This document shows, piece after piece, positions 8,373 to 17,895 of a DNA stretch of 64,000 nucleotides. Where the stretch lies: positions 60,883-124,882 of the forward strand of contig NZ_PVZB01000027.1 in the NCBI RefSeq assembly GCF_003002025.1. Reading direction: 5' to 3'. A program made the translations under genes and the position numbers. Below the pieces are notes generated by a model. It searched no databases, had not been told where the DNA came from, and saw nothing but the letters and a program-made list of their open reading frames with translations. Positions within the stretch are counted from its first letter, which is position 1; each line of letters begins with the position of its first letter. This DNA is from Paraburkholderia sp. BL25I1N1 (GTDB lineage Bacteria; Pseudomonadota; Gammaproteobacteria; Burkholderiales; Burkholderiaceae).

Positions 8373-8749
8373 GTCAACTCGTCAGGCAAAAGAGAGGTGG
8401 AACCTGTGCAGCTTCCTTGAAGCTCGTATTGATTATCGGGTTAATATAAATTAGACACAAGACAATTTAAGTTGGCTCGGGTTCTCCCTGGATAAGTCGT
8501 GTGGCCGGCTGTATGTGGGATCGATGCACGCTGTATGCGGCAGATGCGAGGCGTGCGATCGTAAGCACGATCGACGCGCATTGGTCCAGTCCGCGAGGGG
8601 GACGGCTTACCGTCTGCGGTGGTAGTTGAGAGAAAAGCGAAACCTGTCCTGCGGCTGTAGAACCGGGAGTTGACGCTTGTCCGTTGCTCTATAATGAGAG
8701 CAATCCAATCATTGGCGTGTGTCATCACCGCGCCTGAAGACCGCAAGCC
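8373..8749. promoter_or_regulatory. Divergent promoter region between aminotransferase and TetR gene
   Basis: There is no credible gene. An AT-rich stretch (TTAATATAAATTA near 8440) lies on the aminotransferase side. A TATAAT box at 8690-8695 lies 55 bases before the TetR start, with a TTGACG 14 bases upstream, a spacing shorter than ideal. A perfect 16-base inverted repeat GATCGT-aagc-ACGATC at 8557-8572 is a candidate TetR operator. Confidence 0.5.
8557..8572. promoter_or_regulatory. Candidate TetR-family operator
   Basis: Inverted repeat with 6-base arms and a 4-base spacer (GATCGT-aagc-ACGATC), a size and symmetry typical of TetR-family operators, midway between the divergent aminotransferase and TetR genes. 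No second copy was noticed. Confidence 0.45.
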
Positions 8750-9529
8750 ATGGCCCGCACAGCTACAACCACAGCAGCACCCGCTCGAAGAACCGTTGGG
8801 CGTCCCTCGAAAAGTGCCATCAAGAGGGAAGCCATTGTCGCTGTCGCGCTTGAGCAAATCGACAAGGTTGGCGTCTATGCTTTCAGCCTGCGGGACGTCG
8901 CGCGTTCGCTGGATGTTTATCCGGCCACTATTTACTGGCACGTAAACTCGAAAGACGCTTTGCTAGCTGATGTTGCGGGCGCGGTCATGCAGGAAGTCAC
9001 GCCACCACGCGGTAAGTCGAGTTGGCAGGTGTGGATGCGCGACCTGTTCTTCCGCTATCGCGCGGCAGTCCGAAAGCATCCAAACGTCGCCCAACTGATT
9101 GGGGCGCAACTTGTATCGAACTCGAGCCTGCGAACGGATCTGATTGATGGTGTGTTGATTGCGCTGCTAGAAGCCGGCGCCACTGAGGAGAATCTCCTCG
9201 AAGCGTATAACTGTGTGATTTCCTCGCTCATCGGCTTCATGACCATGGAGCTGGCTCCAATGCCATCGGAGGAGGCATCGCAATGGGCCGACGCGCTGAA
9301 AGAGCGGGTGCGCAGCATCAGCCCGCTCGACCACCCAACGCTCGCCAGATACTTGCCGAAGCTCGCGAACAAAGCTTTTATCGTCCGCTGGCAGAACGGT
9401 ACAGAAGTACCGCTCGACAGCAGCTTTGCTGCCAACGTCGAAATTTTCGTTGCCGGCCTGGAAAGCTTCCTGCAGAAAAAGACGCAGGCCGTTGCCTCGT
9501 CGAAGACACGCAAACCGCGCCGCGCTTAG
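8750..9529 (+). CDS. TetR/AcrR family transcriptional regulator
   Basis: A 259-residue regulator. After a basic, Ala/Thr-rich N-terminus (ARTATTTAAPARRTVGRPSK) comes the TetR helix-turn-helix at about residues 28-75: REAIVAVALEQIDKVGVYAF, then SLRDVARSLDVYPATIYWHV and NSKDALLADV. The C-terminal ligand domain is helical and ends in a basic tail (SSKTRKPRRA). The gene is divergent from the aminotransferase/hydrolase pair, which it most likely represses. The inducer is not deducible. Confidence 0.9.
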   Translation: MARTATTTAAPARRTVGRPSKSAIKREAIVAVALEQIDKVGVYAFSLRDVARSLDVYPATIYWHVNSKDALLADVAGAVMQEVTPPRGKSSWQVWMRDLFFRYRAAVRKHPNVAQLIGAQLVSNSSLRTDLIDGVLIALLEAGATEENLLEAYNCVISSLIGFMTMELAPMPSEEASQWADALKERVRSISPLDHPTLARYLPKLANKAFIVRWQNGTEVPLDSSFAANVEIFVAGLESFLQKKTQAVASSKTRKPRRA

Positions 9530-10567
9530 GTGCCTTCCTTCTACAGCCTCTCGCTCGGAAGAACTCTCGAGGACTGCTGCAAAATCGACAACCTGACACC
9601 GATGTCCATATGAAAGAAGATATGTAAGGCGCCGCCCGCTGGCATAGAAGGGCAAAACCGTTCGTTATTTGGTCGACCGAGGTCAAAGCGTCAAATTGGT
9701 GACGATTGACAAGGGTTCGGCCAGCGTCTTACGGGAACGACGAAGTGCAGTGCCGTGATCTTGCCAGCGGCTCATGTTCATCCAACAGACAACCCCAAAG
9801 TCCCTTTTCAGAATCACGAGGGTGCTCACTGCACGTCCGCAAATTTATTTCGAATGTCGGTAGTCGGTTGGTAAAGTCCCTCGATTATCAAATTGGATAG
9901 TGCGAGATGCATTCGTGGCGTGATCCAGCCGGTCGCCGGCCAAACGGTGCGCATCGACCTTGACAGCGCATGCAGCCGGTTTGTCTGCTGTTGAGATGCG
10001 AGTCCCACTCGATGCGGTCGATACTGCAAGCGAGATGGTGTGCGTCGTCTGTATTACCGGTGTCGGGACTTCGACCGACCGCTTGAAATAGGTTGACGCG
10101 TGTTGATTCGCGCAAAGAAGCAGCAGAAGCTGGATACCCCCGTCGACAACGGGTGAGGCGCGCCGGAATGTGGGTTAGGGATCAATGTAGCGGCGGCTCC
10201 GTCGCTCGTCTTGCTGTTTTGCACCGAAACGTAGGGATTTGGAATGACGCTCAGGCATTCCAGCATCGAATCGAACGTCTTGAGCTCCTCCCTCGGCGCG
10301 ACGCAGCGCTTTGCCAGCAAGGGGTGCCGCGAGACGAACGTGCGCAATGCCGGCTGCGCGTTTCCGACCATCAGTGAGATGAATCGAGACACGAATGGAT
10401 CCTGTCTTGCGGCCTGAGACCCGCGGCAGCCGGGTGACGCTGCTAGCCGATTCGTCCACGCACAAGCTTTTGTACGCTGTCGCCCAAGTGTATCTATTCT
10501 GTCGCTCGTACGATCTGTCATCGGTCACGTCGCACCGATCGCACACTCATACGGAGCTTAGGAAAGC
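9530..10567. other. 1-kb gap with no supported gene
   Basis: Short open frames exist on both strands but none has a ribosome site, family motif or consistent codon use. The longest, 10054-10521 on the minus strand, contains FVSRFISLMVGNAQPALRTF, which I do not recognise. The composition looks like degraded DNA. The last 30 bases hold the ribosome site (AGGAAAGC) of the next amidase gene. Confidence 0.5.
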
Positions 10568-11599
10568 ATGCTTCACGACCTGCCTGCCATCCAGAAAAAT
10601 GTTCACTGGGGATATTTTGACGCGGCGCTAGCGCCCGCACTGATCGTGGAGAGCGGCGACTTCGTTTGCGCCGAAGCGGTCACGCATCACGCAGGCGACG
10701 CCCCCGAACTCATGATGGATGACAGGGTGCGTACGCTCTACGACACGATTCCCGAAGCCGACCGCCAACCCGGCGTGCATTTGATGACCGGGCCGATCTT
10801 CGTGAAAGACGCAAAACCCGGCAATCTGCTCGAGGTGCGCTATCTGCAAATGATTCCGCGCTTCAACTACGGCTCGAATCTCGCTGCACACTGGGGCCAT
10901 CTCTTCACTGACTTCGAGAAGGAACGCGTCACTATTTACGAACTCGATCAGGCATCGAATACGGCTCACGCGCTGTATGCGTATGACTATCCCGGCAAAT
11001 ATCTCGTGCCGGGAAAACGCTCAGAGATCCCCGACTGCTGCCGCGACCTCGCACTCAAAGGCATTCGCGTGCCAGTGCGCCCTCATCTGGGCACGGCAGG
11101 CGTCGCGCCTGACGTGGCAGGCCGCGTGAGCACCGTGCCGCCGGGCGCGCATGGAGGCAATATCGATAACTGGCGCATCGGCGCGGGCTCCACCATGTAC
11201 TACCCGGTCGCCGTGGACGGCGGATTGTTCTCGATCGGCGACCCGCATGTATCGCAAGGCGACGGCGAAATCAGCGGCACCGCGATCGAGGCGTCCCTCA
11301 ATGTGATGTTCCAGATCGTGCTGCGGCGCGACTTCAGATTTCCCTCGCCGCTGCTGGAAACGCCGGACTACTGGATCGTCCACGGCTTCGACGAAGACCT
11401 CGACGTCGCGACCAAAAACGCCTCACGCGACATGTTGCTGCTGCTTACCGAACAGCAGGGCCTCTCGCGCGACGACGCGTATTCGTTAATGAGCGTTGCC
11501 GCGGACTTCTCAGTGACGCAGGTCGTCGACGGCCGCCAGGGAATTCACTGCAAGATCCCCCGCAGCATCTTTCCTCCGAAGAAAAAGCGTCGCGCGTAA
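10568..11599 (+). CDS. Acetamidase/formamidase family protein
   Basis: A 343-residue hydrolase of the FmdA/AmdA family, which splits short-chain amides such as formamide or acetamide to ammonia and the acid. It starts MLHDLPAIQKNVHWGYFDAA, with the family-typical VHWGYF opening. It contains TGPIFVKDAKPGNLLEVRYL, VSTVPPGAHGGNIDNWRIG, and the signature GDPHVSQGDGEISGTAIEAS, and ends SVAADFSVTQVVDGRQGIHC. The ATG follows AGGAAAGC. A gene for an AraC regulator fused to a second FmdA domain follows 87-170 bases later, so the two amidases likely act on related amides and are co-regulated. Confidence 0.9.
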   Translation: MLHDLPAIQKNVHWGYFDAALAPALIVESGDFVCAEAVTHHAGDAPELMMDDRVRTLYDTIPEADRQPGVHLMTGPIFVKDAKPGNLLEVRYLQMIPRFNYGSNLAAHWGHLFTDFEKERVTIYELDQASNTAHALYAYDYPGKYLVPGKRSEIPDCCRDLALKGIRVPVRPHLGTAGVAPDVAGRVSTVPPGAHGGNIDNWRIGAGSTMYYPVAVDGGLFSIGDPHVSQGDGEISGTAIEASLNVMFQIVLRRDFRFPSPLLETPDYWIVHGFDEDLDVATKNASRDMLLLLTEQQGLSRDDAYSLMSVAADFSVTQVVDGRQGIHCKIPRSIFPPKKKRRA

Positions 11600-11772
11600 G
11601 CTGTGCGTGCGCGCTACGACGGTGCGTAGCCGCACCGCCGCGCGCTGCGCCACAAGTGTGCGAAAACGCACCGTGATGACGCAGCGTGTGGCGTCAACCG
11701 CGTTGTCACCGATGGCACGGACATTGCCTTTCAATCCGTCGACTGACGTTCGTCAGGGTCCGGGAGCCGGGG

Positions 11773-14148
11773 TTGGACTTACTGCATTTCACTACCGAGT
11801 CGTACGCTGAAGTAGATCGCCTGCGAGCATGGAACGAGGCGCTTGATCGGCTTGGTCTGCGCTGCGGCGCGCCTCAAACGGCCGCGCGCCACTCGCACGG
11901 AACCATCAAGTCGCGCACGTCGAGCAACCGCTTCGAATTGATCGCACTGGCCGCGTTCGCGCAGACCATAGAATTCAAGGTCGACGGCGCCGACAGCCTT
12001 GTGATCGTGCTGCATCTCGATGGCGGCGTGATGCTCGTCGCCGACGGTGTGCGCACACGGGTTGATACCGGCGACATTGTCTATGCGTCGTCACGCGAGG
12101 AAGCGCTCCTGTCGTTCAACTCCGATTTCCGCGCGTTCGTGATCCGCGTGCCCCGCACTGCCATTAACGCACGCCTTCTTACGCCGTTCTCCCTGCGTGC
12201 CGGACGTTTGCCCGGAGACGCAGGCATCGGACACGTGTTCTCCAGCTTTCTGCGCTCGATTGCCGAAAGCGTGGAGACGTTGTCGCTCGACGATCTGCGT
12301 CCGCTCGAACTCGCGCTCGCGGAGTTCCTGGTCGCAAGTCTCGTCGGTCACGACAAGGAAGGCAGCTTCAGCGGACTCACGCCCTCTCAGGCGGCGCTTT
12401 TTTCGCGCGTATGTCGAACCATCGAAGGCAATCTCGCCGACCCCGATCTCGGGCTGACATCGATAGCCAAAGAAGAGCGCGTCTCGCCGCGATACCTGCA
12501 GAAGCTGTTCGAAGCGGTCGGACAGAATTTCTCGACCTATTTGCGCTCACGCAGACTGGAGCGCTGCCGCGCGGATCTGGTCAATCCTCTGTATGAAAAG
12601 CTGTCGATCGCGGATGTCTGCTTCCGCTGGGGTTTCAACGATCCCGCGTATTTCAGCCGTGCGTTTCGCGAGCAATACGGCGCGTCGCCGCGCACTTTCC
12701 GGCATGAAGCGAGTCTCGAATTAGCACGGCATCTCGTGCGGCGAATCTCGCGCGGTCTGCCCGTCAACGCCGGGAGTCTGCTCGTGCATGCAGGGTTCGC
12801 CGGGCAGGGAGCCGTTCACGAAGCGGCGGACGAGGCCGAGCTTACAGAGCCGCCTGAAACGCCTTCGGCACCGCCGCCCCGCGAGTCGGGCAAGCCGCGT
12901 CATCACCTGTTGCGAGCAACGGCCAACACGGTTCACTGGGGTTACTTCAGTCACGATCTCAAGCCCGTGCTAGAACTGAACAGCGGCGACACAGTGACGA
13001 TCGAAACACTCACCCAACACGCGGCGGATGACTGGGAGCGCATGGTGCAGGGCGATCCCGGCGCCGAAAGCGTGTTTCACTGGACTGCCGAGCGCAAGAA
13101 CGTCAACCGCCGCGGCGCGGGCCCCATGGATGCGTCTATCTACGGACGTGGTGCGGGAGAAGGCTTCGGCGTGCATATCTGTACCGGACCGATAGCCGTG
13201 CGCGGCGCGGAACCGGGCGATGTACTGGAGGTGCGGATCCTCGATATTCACCCGCGTCGCTGCGCCAATCCGAAATTTGCCGGGCGTGCGTTCGGCAGCA
13301 ACGCCGCTGCCTGGTGGGGATTCCACTATCGCGAGTTATTGACCGACCCGAAGCCGCGCGAAGTGGTCACCATCTATGAGCTCGATGCCACCCCCACTGC
13401 TGGAGAAACCGCCTGCGCGCGCGCCGTCTATAACTTCCGCTGGACACCTCAGCGCGATCCCTTTGGCGTGATGCATCCGACGATCGACTATCCTGGCGTG
13501 CCAGTCGATCATTCGACCGTAGTCGAGAATCACGACATTCTGAAGAATGTCCAGATCCCGGTCCGTCCGCATTTCGGCGTGGTCACCGTCGCGCCGCAGC
13601 AGGATGGTCTGATCGATTCGATTCCGCCGTCCACATTCGGCGGAAATCTCGACAACTGGCGCGTTACGCGCGGAGCGAGCGTATTCTTGCCGGTCGGGGT
13701 TGCCGGCGCCCTGCTCTCCGTCGGCGACCCGCATGCATCACAAGGAGACTCGGAACTGTGCGGCACTGCTATCGAATGTTCGCTCACCGGCGACTTCCAA
13801 CTGGTGCTTCACAAGAAAGAGACGCTCGGCAGCCAAGTATTCTCGGACCTCACCTACCCGCTGGTCGAAACCGCCGACGAATGGGTTCTTCATGGCTTCA
13901 GCTATCCGAACTATCTGGCCGAGTTCGGCACCAGTGCACAAAGCGCGGTGTACGAAAAATCCACTCTCGATCTCGCCATGCGCGACGCCTTCATCAAAAC
14001 GCGGCGCTTCCTGATGGCAACCAAGGGCCTTTCCGAAGATGAAGCGATCTCGCTGATCTCGGTCGCTGTTGACTTCGGCGTGACACAGGTGGTGGACGGC
14101 AACTGGGGGGTGCATGCAATCATCCGGAAGTCGCTCTTCACCGCATGA
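11773..14148 (+). CDS. AraC-type regulator fused to an acetamidase/formamidase domain
   Basis: One uninterrupted frame joins two normally separate proteins. Residues 1-210 (from the TTG at 11773, preceded by GGAG) are an AraC-binding-like sensor domain (LDLLHFTTESYAEVDRLRAW). Residues about 225-311 are the AraC double helix-turn-helix (VSPRYLQKLFEAVGQNFSTY; FRWGFNDPAYFSRAFREQYG). About 60 Pro/Glu/Ala-rich linker residues follow. Residues about 377-791 are a full FmdA domain (HHLLRATANTVHWGYF; GDPHASQGDSELCGTAIECS; SVAVDFGVTQVVDGNWGVHA). A GTG at 11686 gives a longer alternative start. No start codon with a ribosome site lies at the domain joint, which argues against two genes. It may be an enzyme that regulates its own operon, in the manner of PutA (inference). 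Confidence 0.85.
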   Translation: MDLLHFTTESYAEVDRLRAWNEALDRLGLRCGAPQTAARHSHGTIKSRTSSNRFELIALAAFAQTIEFKVDGADSLVIVLHLDGGVMLVADGVRTRVDTGDIVYASSREEALLSFNSDFRAFVIRVPRTAINARLLTPFSLRAGRLPGDAGIGHVFSSFLRSIAESVETLSLDDLRPLELALAEFLVASLVGHDKEGSFSGLTPSQAALFSRVCRTIEGNLADPDLGLTSIAKEERVSPRYLQKLFEAVGQNFSTYLRSRRLERCRADLVNPLYEKLSIADVCFRWGFNDPAYFSRAFREQYGASPRTFRHEASLELARHLVRRISRGLPVNAGSLLVHAGFAGQGAVHEAADEAELTEPPETPSAPPPRESGKPRHHLLRATANTVHWGYFSHDLKPVLELNSGDTVTIETLTQHAADDWERMVQGDPGAESVFHWTAERKNVNRRGAGPMDASIYGRGAGEGFGVHICTGPIAVRGAEPGDVLEVRILDIHPRRCANPKFAGRAFGSNAAAWWGFHYRELLTDPKPREVVTIYELDATPTAGETACARAVYNFRWTPQRDPFGVMHPTIDYPGVPVDHSTVVENHDILKNVQIPVRPHFGVVTVAPQQDGLIDSIPPSTFGGNLDNWRVTRGASVFLPVGVAGALLSVGDPHASQGDSELCGTAIECSLTGDFQLVLHKKETLGSQVFSDLTYPLVETADEWVLHGFSYPNYLAEFGTSAQSAVYEKSTLDLAMRDAFIKTRRFLMATKGLSEDEAISLISVAVDFGVTQVVDGNWGVHAIIRKSLFTA

Positions 14149-14286
14149 AGTAACAAGTGGCGACCTCCAATACGCGTGCGTACAAGAGTTTGTTCGCAGC
14201 AAGCGCGATGCGGCGATTTTGACTTCCCTACCATGGTTCTGACGTGAACACAGGCGTACGCGCCGTTCGACAGGACTCACTGGATC

Positions 14287-15189
14287 ATGGATTCTCCCGC
14301 ACATCGCGCGCTGCCCGGCCACGGGCGCTTTCACTTTTCACCGATCAACGGCCGACCTGTTTATCGCTGGCCTGACGGATCCCGGCTAGCGGTTTATATC
14401 GGCTTCAACATCGAGCACTTTGCGTTCGGCGCAGGACTGGGGCCGACCATCGGACCGGTCATGCCCGAACCCGATGTGCTGAATCACGCGTGGCGTGAGT
14501 ACGCATTGCGGGTAGGTGCATGGCGCTGTCTCGATCTCTTCGACGACCTCGCGCTGCCGGTCGCGGCAATCATCAACACGGCGCTCTACGATCATTGTCC
14601 TGAACTGGTCGCAGCGTTCGCGCAGCGCGGCGATGAACTCGTCGCGCACGGCCATACGAATTCAGAACGACAAGGGACGCTCACTGAAGACGACGAACGC
14701 GCACTAATCGTGGCATGTCGCGAACGGATCGCGGTGGAAAGCGCGCAGCAGCCGGCGGGCTGGTTATCACCGTGGCTCTCGGAGAGTCATGTCACCACCG
14801 ATCTGGTGGCCGAAGCGGGCTACCAGTACACGCTCAACTGGTGCCACGACGATCAGCCGACGCGCCTGCTTACGCGCAACGGTCAGCCGCTGTGGGCGAT
14901 TCCGTACCAGGAGGAAGTCAACGATATCCCGATGATCCTTGCGCGCCAGATGGACGCGAAGTCGTTCGCCGATCTGATGATTGACCACTTTGAGGAAATG
15001 CTGCGGCAGTCGGCCCGAGAACCGCTGGTCATGGGCATTGCATTGCATGCGTACCTGATGGGACAGCCGCATCGCTTGTGTCACATGCGCCGCGCACTCG
15101 AACATATTGCCCGCGCACGCGACGAAGGCCGGATCTGTATCACCACGCCGGGTTCTATTGCAAGCCACATGGATTTTCTAGGCCATTAA
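14287..15189 (+). CDS. Polysaccharide deacetylase-family hydrolase, PuuE allantoinase-like
   Basis: A NodB-fold enzyme of 300 residues. Sequences such as RLAVYIGFNIEHFAFGAGLG, EPDVLNHAWREYALRVGAWR, and the metal motif region ELVAHGHTNSERQGTLTEDD resemble the PuuE/cyclic-imidase branch that hydrolyses allantoin or cyclic imides, not cell-wall deacetylases. There is no signal peptide, so it is cytoplasmic. It lies between two amidase-domain genes and an amino-acid-type ABC transporter, all on one strand, which supports a role in opening a cyclic amide or ureide whose products are then handled by the FmdA proteins. The substrate is inferred from context. Confidence 0.8.
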   Translation: MDSPAHRALPGHGRFHFSPINGRPVYRWPDGSRLAVYIGFNIEHFAFGAGLGPTIGPVMPEPDVLNHAWREYALRVGAWRCLDLFDDLALPVAAIINTALYDHCPELVAAFAQRGDELVAHGHTNSERQGTLTEDDERALIVACRERIAVESAQQPAGWLSPWLSESHVTTDLVAEAGYQYTLNWCHDDQPTRLLTRNGQPLWAIPYQEEVNDIPMILARQMDAKSFADLMIDHFEEMLRQSAREPLVMGIALHAYLMGQPHRLCHMRRALEHIARARDEGRICITTPGSIASHMDFLGH

Positions 15190-15261
15190 TCAGTTCATTC
15201 CAACTTCGTTATACCGCCTTCTATCACTCGTATTCCGTTTTCAACCTCAATAGGATTCGCC

Positions 15262-16119
15262 ATGTTCATGTCAAAGGCCATCAAGCTGCTGTTATGCGCC
15301 CTCACCGGTCTGCTCCTCGCGCAAGGCGCGTCAGCGCAATCGTGCGAACCGACCAAGGTCGCCCAGAAGTATCCCTCGCTGGCGGGCAAAACAATCAAGA
15401 TCGGCGTGGACCCCGAGTCGCCGCCGTATGCGTTTCGTGACAGCAAGGATTTCAACAGGATCATCGGCGCCGATGCCGACATGGCTCGCGCCGTGTTCGA
15501 TTGCGCCGGTGTGAAAACGGAGTTCTTCACTGCCGGCTGGCCCGGGCTGCTGCCCGCGCTGCGTGCGGGACAGATCGATGTGATGTGGGACTTGCTGTAC
15601 TACACACCGGAACGCGCGAAGGAAACCACGTTCGTCACGTATATGCAGGCCGGCACCGGCGGTCTGGTGGCGGCCGGCAACCCCAAAAAGGTCGACGACA
15701 TCTCGAAGCTCTGCGGCCTCACGGTCTCGGCGGGCATCGGCACCGTCGAGCTGACGATGGCGCAAGCGCAAGCCGCCAAATGCAAAGCCGAAGGTAAATC
15801 CGATGTGACCATCATGACGTCCGCCGATATCGCATCGGGCGCGCGCCTCGTCGCCAGCCATCGCGCCGACGTCATGATGTACGACCTGGCGCTCGTCGAC
15901 GGTCTCGCGAAACAGAACCCCCAGCTCTACACCCGCGGCTTCATGGTGACGAGCGGCATGAAGATCGGCGTGGGCGTGAGGAAAGGCAACGCCGACATGA
16001 TCGCCGCCGTATCTGATGGACTCAAGATCATGCAGGCCAATCAAACGCAGAAGAAGACCTTTCAGCAATACGGCGTAGATCCGTCGCTGGAAATGCCCGC
16101 CACACTGCTTGCTCAATAA
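15262..16119 (+). CDS. Polar amino acid-type ABC transporter binding protein (SBP family 3)
   Basis: A periplasmic binding protein of 285 residues with signal peptide MFMSKAIKLLLCALTGLLLA ending at GASA. The mature part shows KTIKIGVDPESPPYAFRDSK, IIGADADMARAVFDCAG, AGQIDVMWDLLYYTPERAKE and a typical C-terminal lobe, all standard for HisJ/GlnH-type proteins. An AGGA motif precedes the ATG. The gene is 59 bases upstream of the fused permease-ATPase, so together they form a complete importer. Context suggests an amide or ureide ligand rather than a standard amino acid. Confidence 0.9.
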   Translation: MFMSKAIKLLLCALTGLLLAQGASAQSCEPTKVAQKYPSLAGKTIKIGVDPESPPYAFRDSKDFNRIIGADADMARAVFDCAGVKTEFFTAGWPGLLPALRAGQIDVMWDLLYYTPERAKETTFVTYMQAGTGGLVAAGNPKKVDDISKLCGLTVSAGIGTVELTMAQAQAAKCKAEGKSDVTIMTSADIASGARLVASHRADVMMYDLALVDGLAKQNPQLYTRGFMVTSGMKIGVGVRKGNADMIAAVSDGLKIMQANQTQKKTFQQYGVDPSLEMPATLLAQ

Positions 16120-16178
16120 AGGCTGACTGCACGGCACACCTTCGCGCGTGCCGGCAGCGTCATGGATCAGGTTCTGAA

Positions 16179-17882
16179 ATGAAGGCATTGCGTATCAAAC
16201 ACAACGTCGTCGGCGCGCTCGGTATGGTCGCCATGTTCCTCCTGCAGCCCGCAACGGCCGCCGGTCTCGATGGCGTTCAGGTGCTCGACGGTTTCAAGGA
16301 ACTGGTCGGTTATGTCGGCTCGCCGTTCCTGCTCGGCGGCGCATGGATCGCAGTGAAGATCACGCTGACAGCGATGTCAATCGGGCTTGTGCTCGGGCTC
16401 GGCCTCGCGCTGATGCGGCTATCGCGATTCAAGGCGCTGAACTCGGCGGCGTGGGGCTATATCTGGTTCGTGCGCGGCACACCGCAACTGCTGCAACTCG
16501 TGTTCATCTTCGACGCGTTGCCGCTGATCGGGTTGCGCTTCGATGAAGTCACGACTGCGGTGATCGGGTTTGCACTGAACGAGGCGGCGTTCAGTGCTGA
16601 ACTGTTTCGTGCCGGGATTCTGTCCGTGAACCGTTCGCAATCCATCGCAGCCGCCGCACTGGGCATGGGCCCGTTGCTCACGTTACGCCGCATTATCCTG
16701 CCGCAATCGATGCGCGCGGTGATCCCGGGTCTCGCCAACGACACTATCGGCATGTTGAAGCTAACATCGATCGCGTCGGTGATCTTCGTCAACGAACTCA
16801 CGTTCCGCTCGCAACAGGTCGTCGGCCAGAACTTCAAGTTCTTTACCGTGTTCGGTGCGGCGGCGGTGATCTATCTGTTTCTGACGAGCGGAATCTCATT
16901 GCTTCAGGTATGGCTCGAACGCATGTTCGATCACGAGCGCGATCGGAAACTCACGTTCTCGTGGTTCGGACTGCGCGCTTCGACACCTGATGTGAAACCG
17001 CACGACGCACCGATTGTTTTGCCGGTCGCCGCCCAGCAGCCGCAGGCGAACGATCATGCATGGATCGGCACGTTGCTGCCCGCAGAAACCCGCACGCCGC
17101 GGCATCGCAATGAACCTTTTGTGGTATGCCTGAACGTCTGGAAATCCTATGGCAAGCGCGAGATTCTGCGCGGCGTCGACCTGTCGATCTCCCATGGCGA
17201 AGTCGTGGTGATCCTCGGTCCGAGCGGTTCCGGTAAAAGCACGCTGCTCAAGCTCATCAACCATCTCGAACCCCTTGACTGGGGGACGATCAAGATCGAT
17301 TCACAGTATGTGGGCTATCGGGAGGTGCCGGGTGGCGGCGGCACCGTGCGGCCCCTGCACAACCTCGCACGTGCGCGCGCCGAGGCACGTGTCGGCATGG
17401 TGTTCCAGCATTTCAACCTGTTCAGTCATTTGAGCGCGCTGGAGAATATCGTCGAAGCACAGCGGCAGGTCTATGACGTGCCTCGTGCCGAAGCAGAGGC
17501 GCTCGGCCGCGAACTGTTGAAGAGTGTGGGCCTCGCCGCACATGCGGATTTTCTGCCGCATCGCTTGTCGGGCGGGCAGCAGCAGCGGGTAGCGATTGCG
17601 CGTGCGCTCGCGATCAAACCCAAGTTGATGCTGTTCGACGAACCGACTTCGGCGCTGGATCCAGAACTCGTGGGAGAAGTGCTTGGCGTGATGCGCGGCC
17701 TCGCCGATGCCGGCATGACGATGGTCGTGGTCACGCACGAAATCCGCTTTGCCCGCGATGTCGCCGATCGCGTCGTTTTCATGGATGGCGGCGAGGTCAT
17801 CGAGCAAGGGACGCCGCAGGAGGTGATCGACAACCCGACTCACGAGCGCACCCGAAAATTCCTTAACGTCTTCGCCAGTTAA
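16179..17882 (+). CDS. Fused amino-acid ABC permease and ATPase
   Basis: A 567-residue single polypeptide combining a HisM/GlnP-type membrane domain and a HisP/GlnQ-type ATPase, normally two genes. Residues 1-250 hold an N-terminal hydrophobic segment and several membrane helices with the EAA-type loop (ALNEAAFSAELFRAGILSVN; SQSIAAAALGMGPLLTLRRI). After a linker, the ATPase has Walker A GPSGSGKST at 347-355, signature LSGGQQQR from 463, Walker B LMLFDEPTSALDP and the H-loop VVVTHE. The arrangement implies a homodimer giving two permease and two ATPase domains. It follows its binding protein and precedes a MetX-like hydrolase by 13 bases. Confidence 0.92.
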   Translation: MKALRIKHNVVGALGMVAMFLLQPATAAGLDGVQVLDGFKELVGYVGSPFLLGGAWIAVKITLTAMSIGLVLGLGLALMRLSRFKALNSAAWGYIWFVRGTPQLLQLVFIFDALPLIGLRFDEVTTAVIGFALNEAAFSAELFRAGILSVNRSQSIAAAALGMGPLLTLRRIILPQSMRAVIPGLANDTIGMLKLTSIASVIFVNELTFRSQQVVGQNFKFFTVFGAAAVIYLFLTSGISLLQVWLERMFDHERDRKLTFSWFGLRASTPDVKPHDAPIVLPVAAQQPQANDHAWIGTLLPAETRTPRHRNEPFVVCLNVWKSYGKREILRGVDLSISHGEVVVILGPSGSGKSTLLKLINHLEPLDWGTIKIDSQYVGYREVPGGGGTVRPLHNLARARAEARVGMVFQHFNLFSHLSALENIVEAQRQVYDVPRAEAEALGRELLKSVGLAAHADFLPHRLSGGQQQRVAIARALAIKPKLMLFDEPTSALDPELVGEVLGVMRGLADAGMTMVVVTHEIRFARDVADRVVFMDGGEVIEQGTPQEVIDNPTHERTRKFLNVFAS

Positions 17883-17895
17883 ATATGAGGCTCAC

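Noticed and set aside
10054..10521. A 155-residue minus-strand frame in the gap before the amidase gene
   Set aside because: It contains one plausible-looking stretch (FVSRFISLMVGNAQPALRTF) but no ribosome site, recognisable family or coding bias, so I do not call it a gene.
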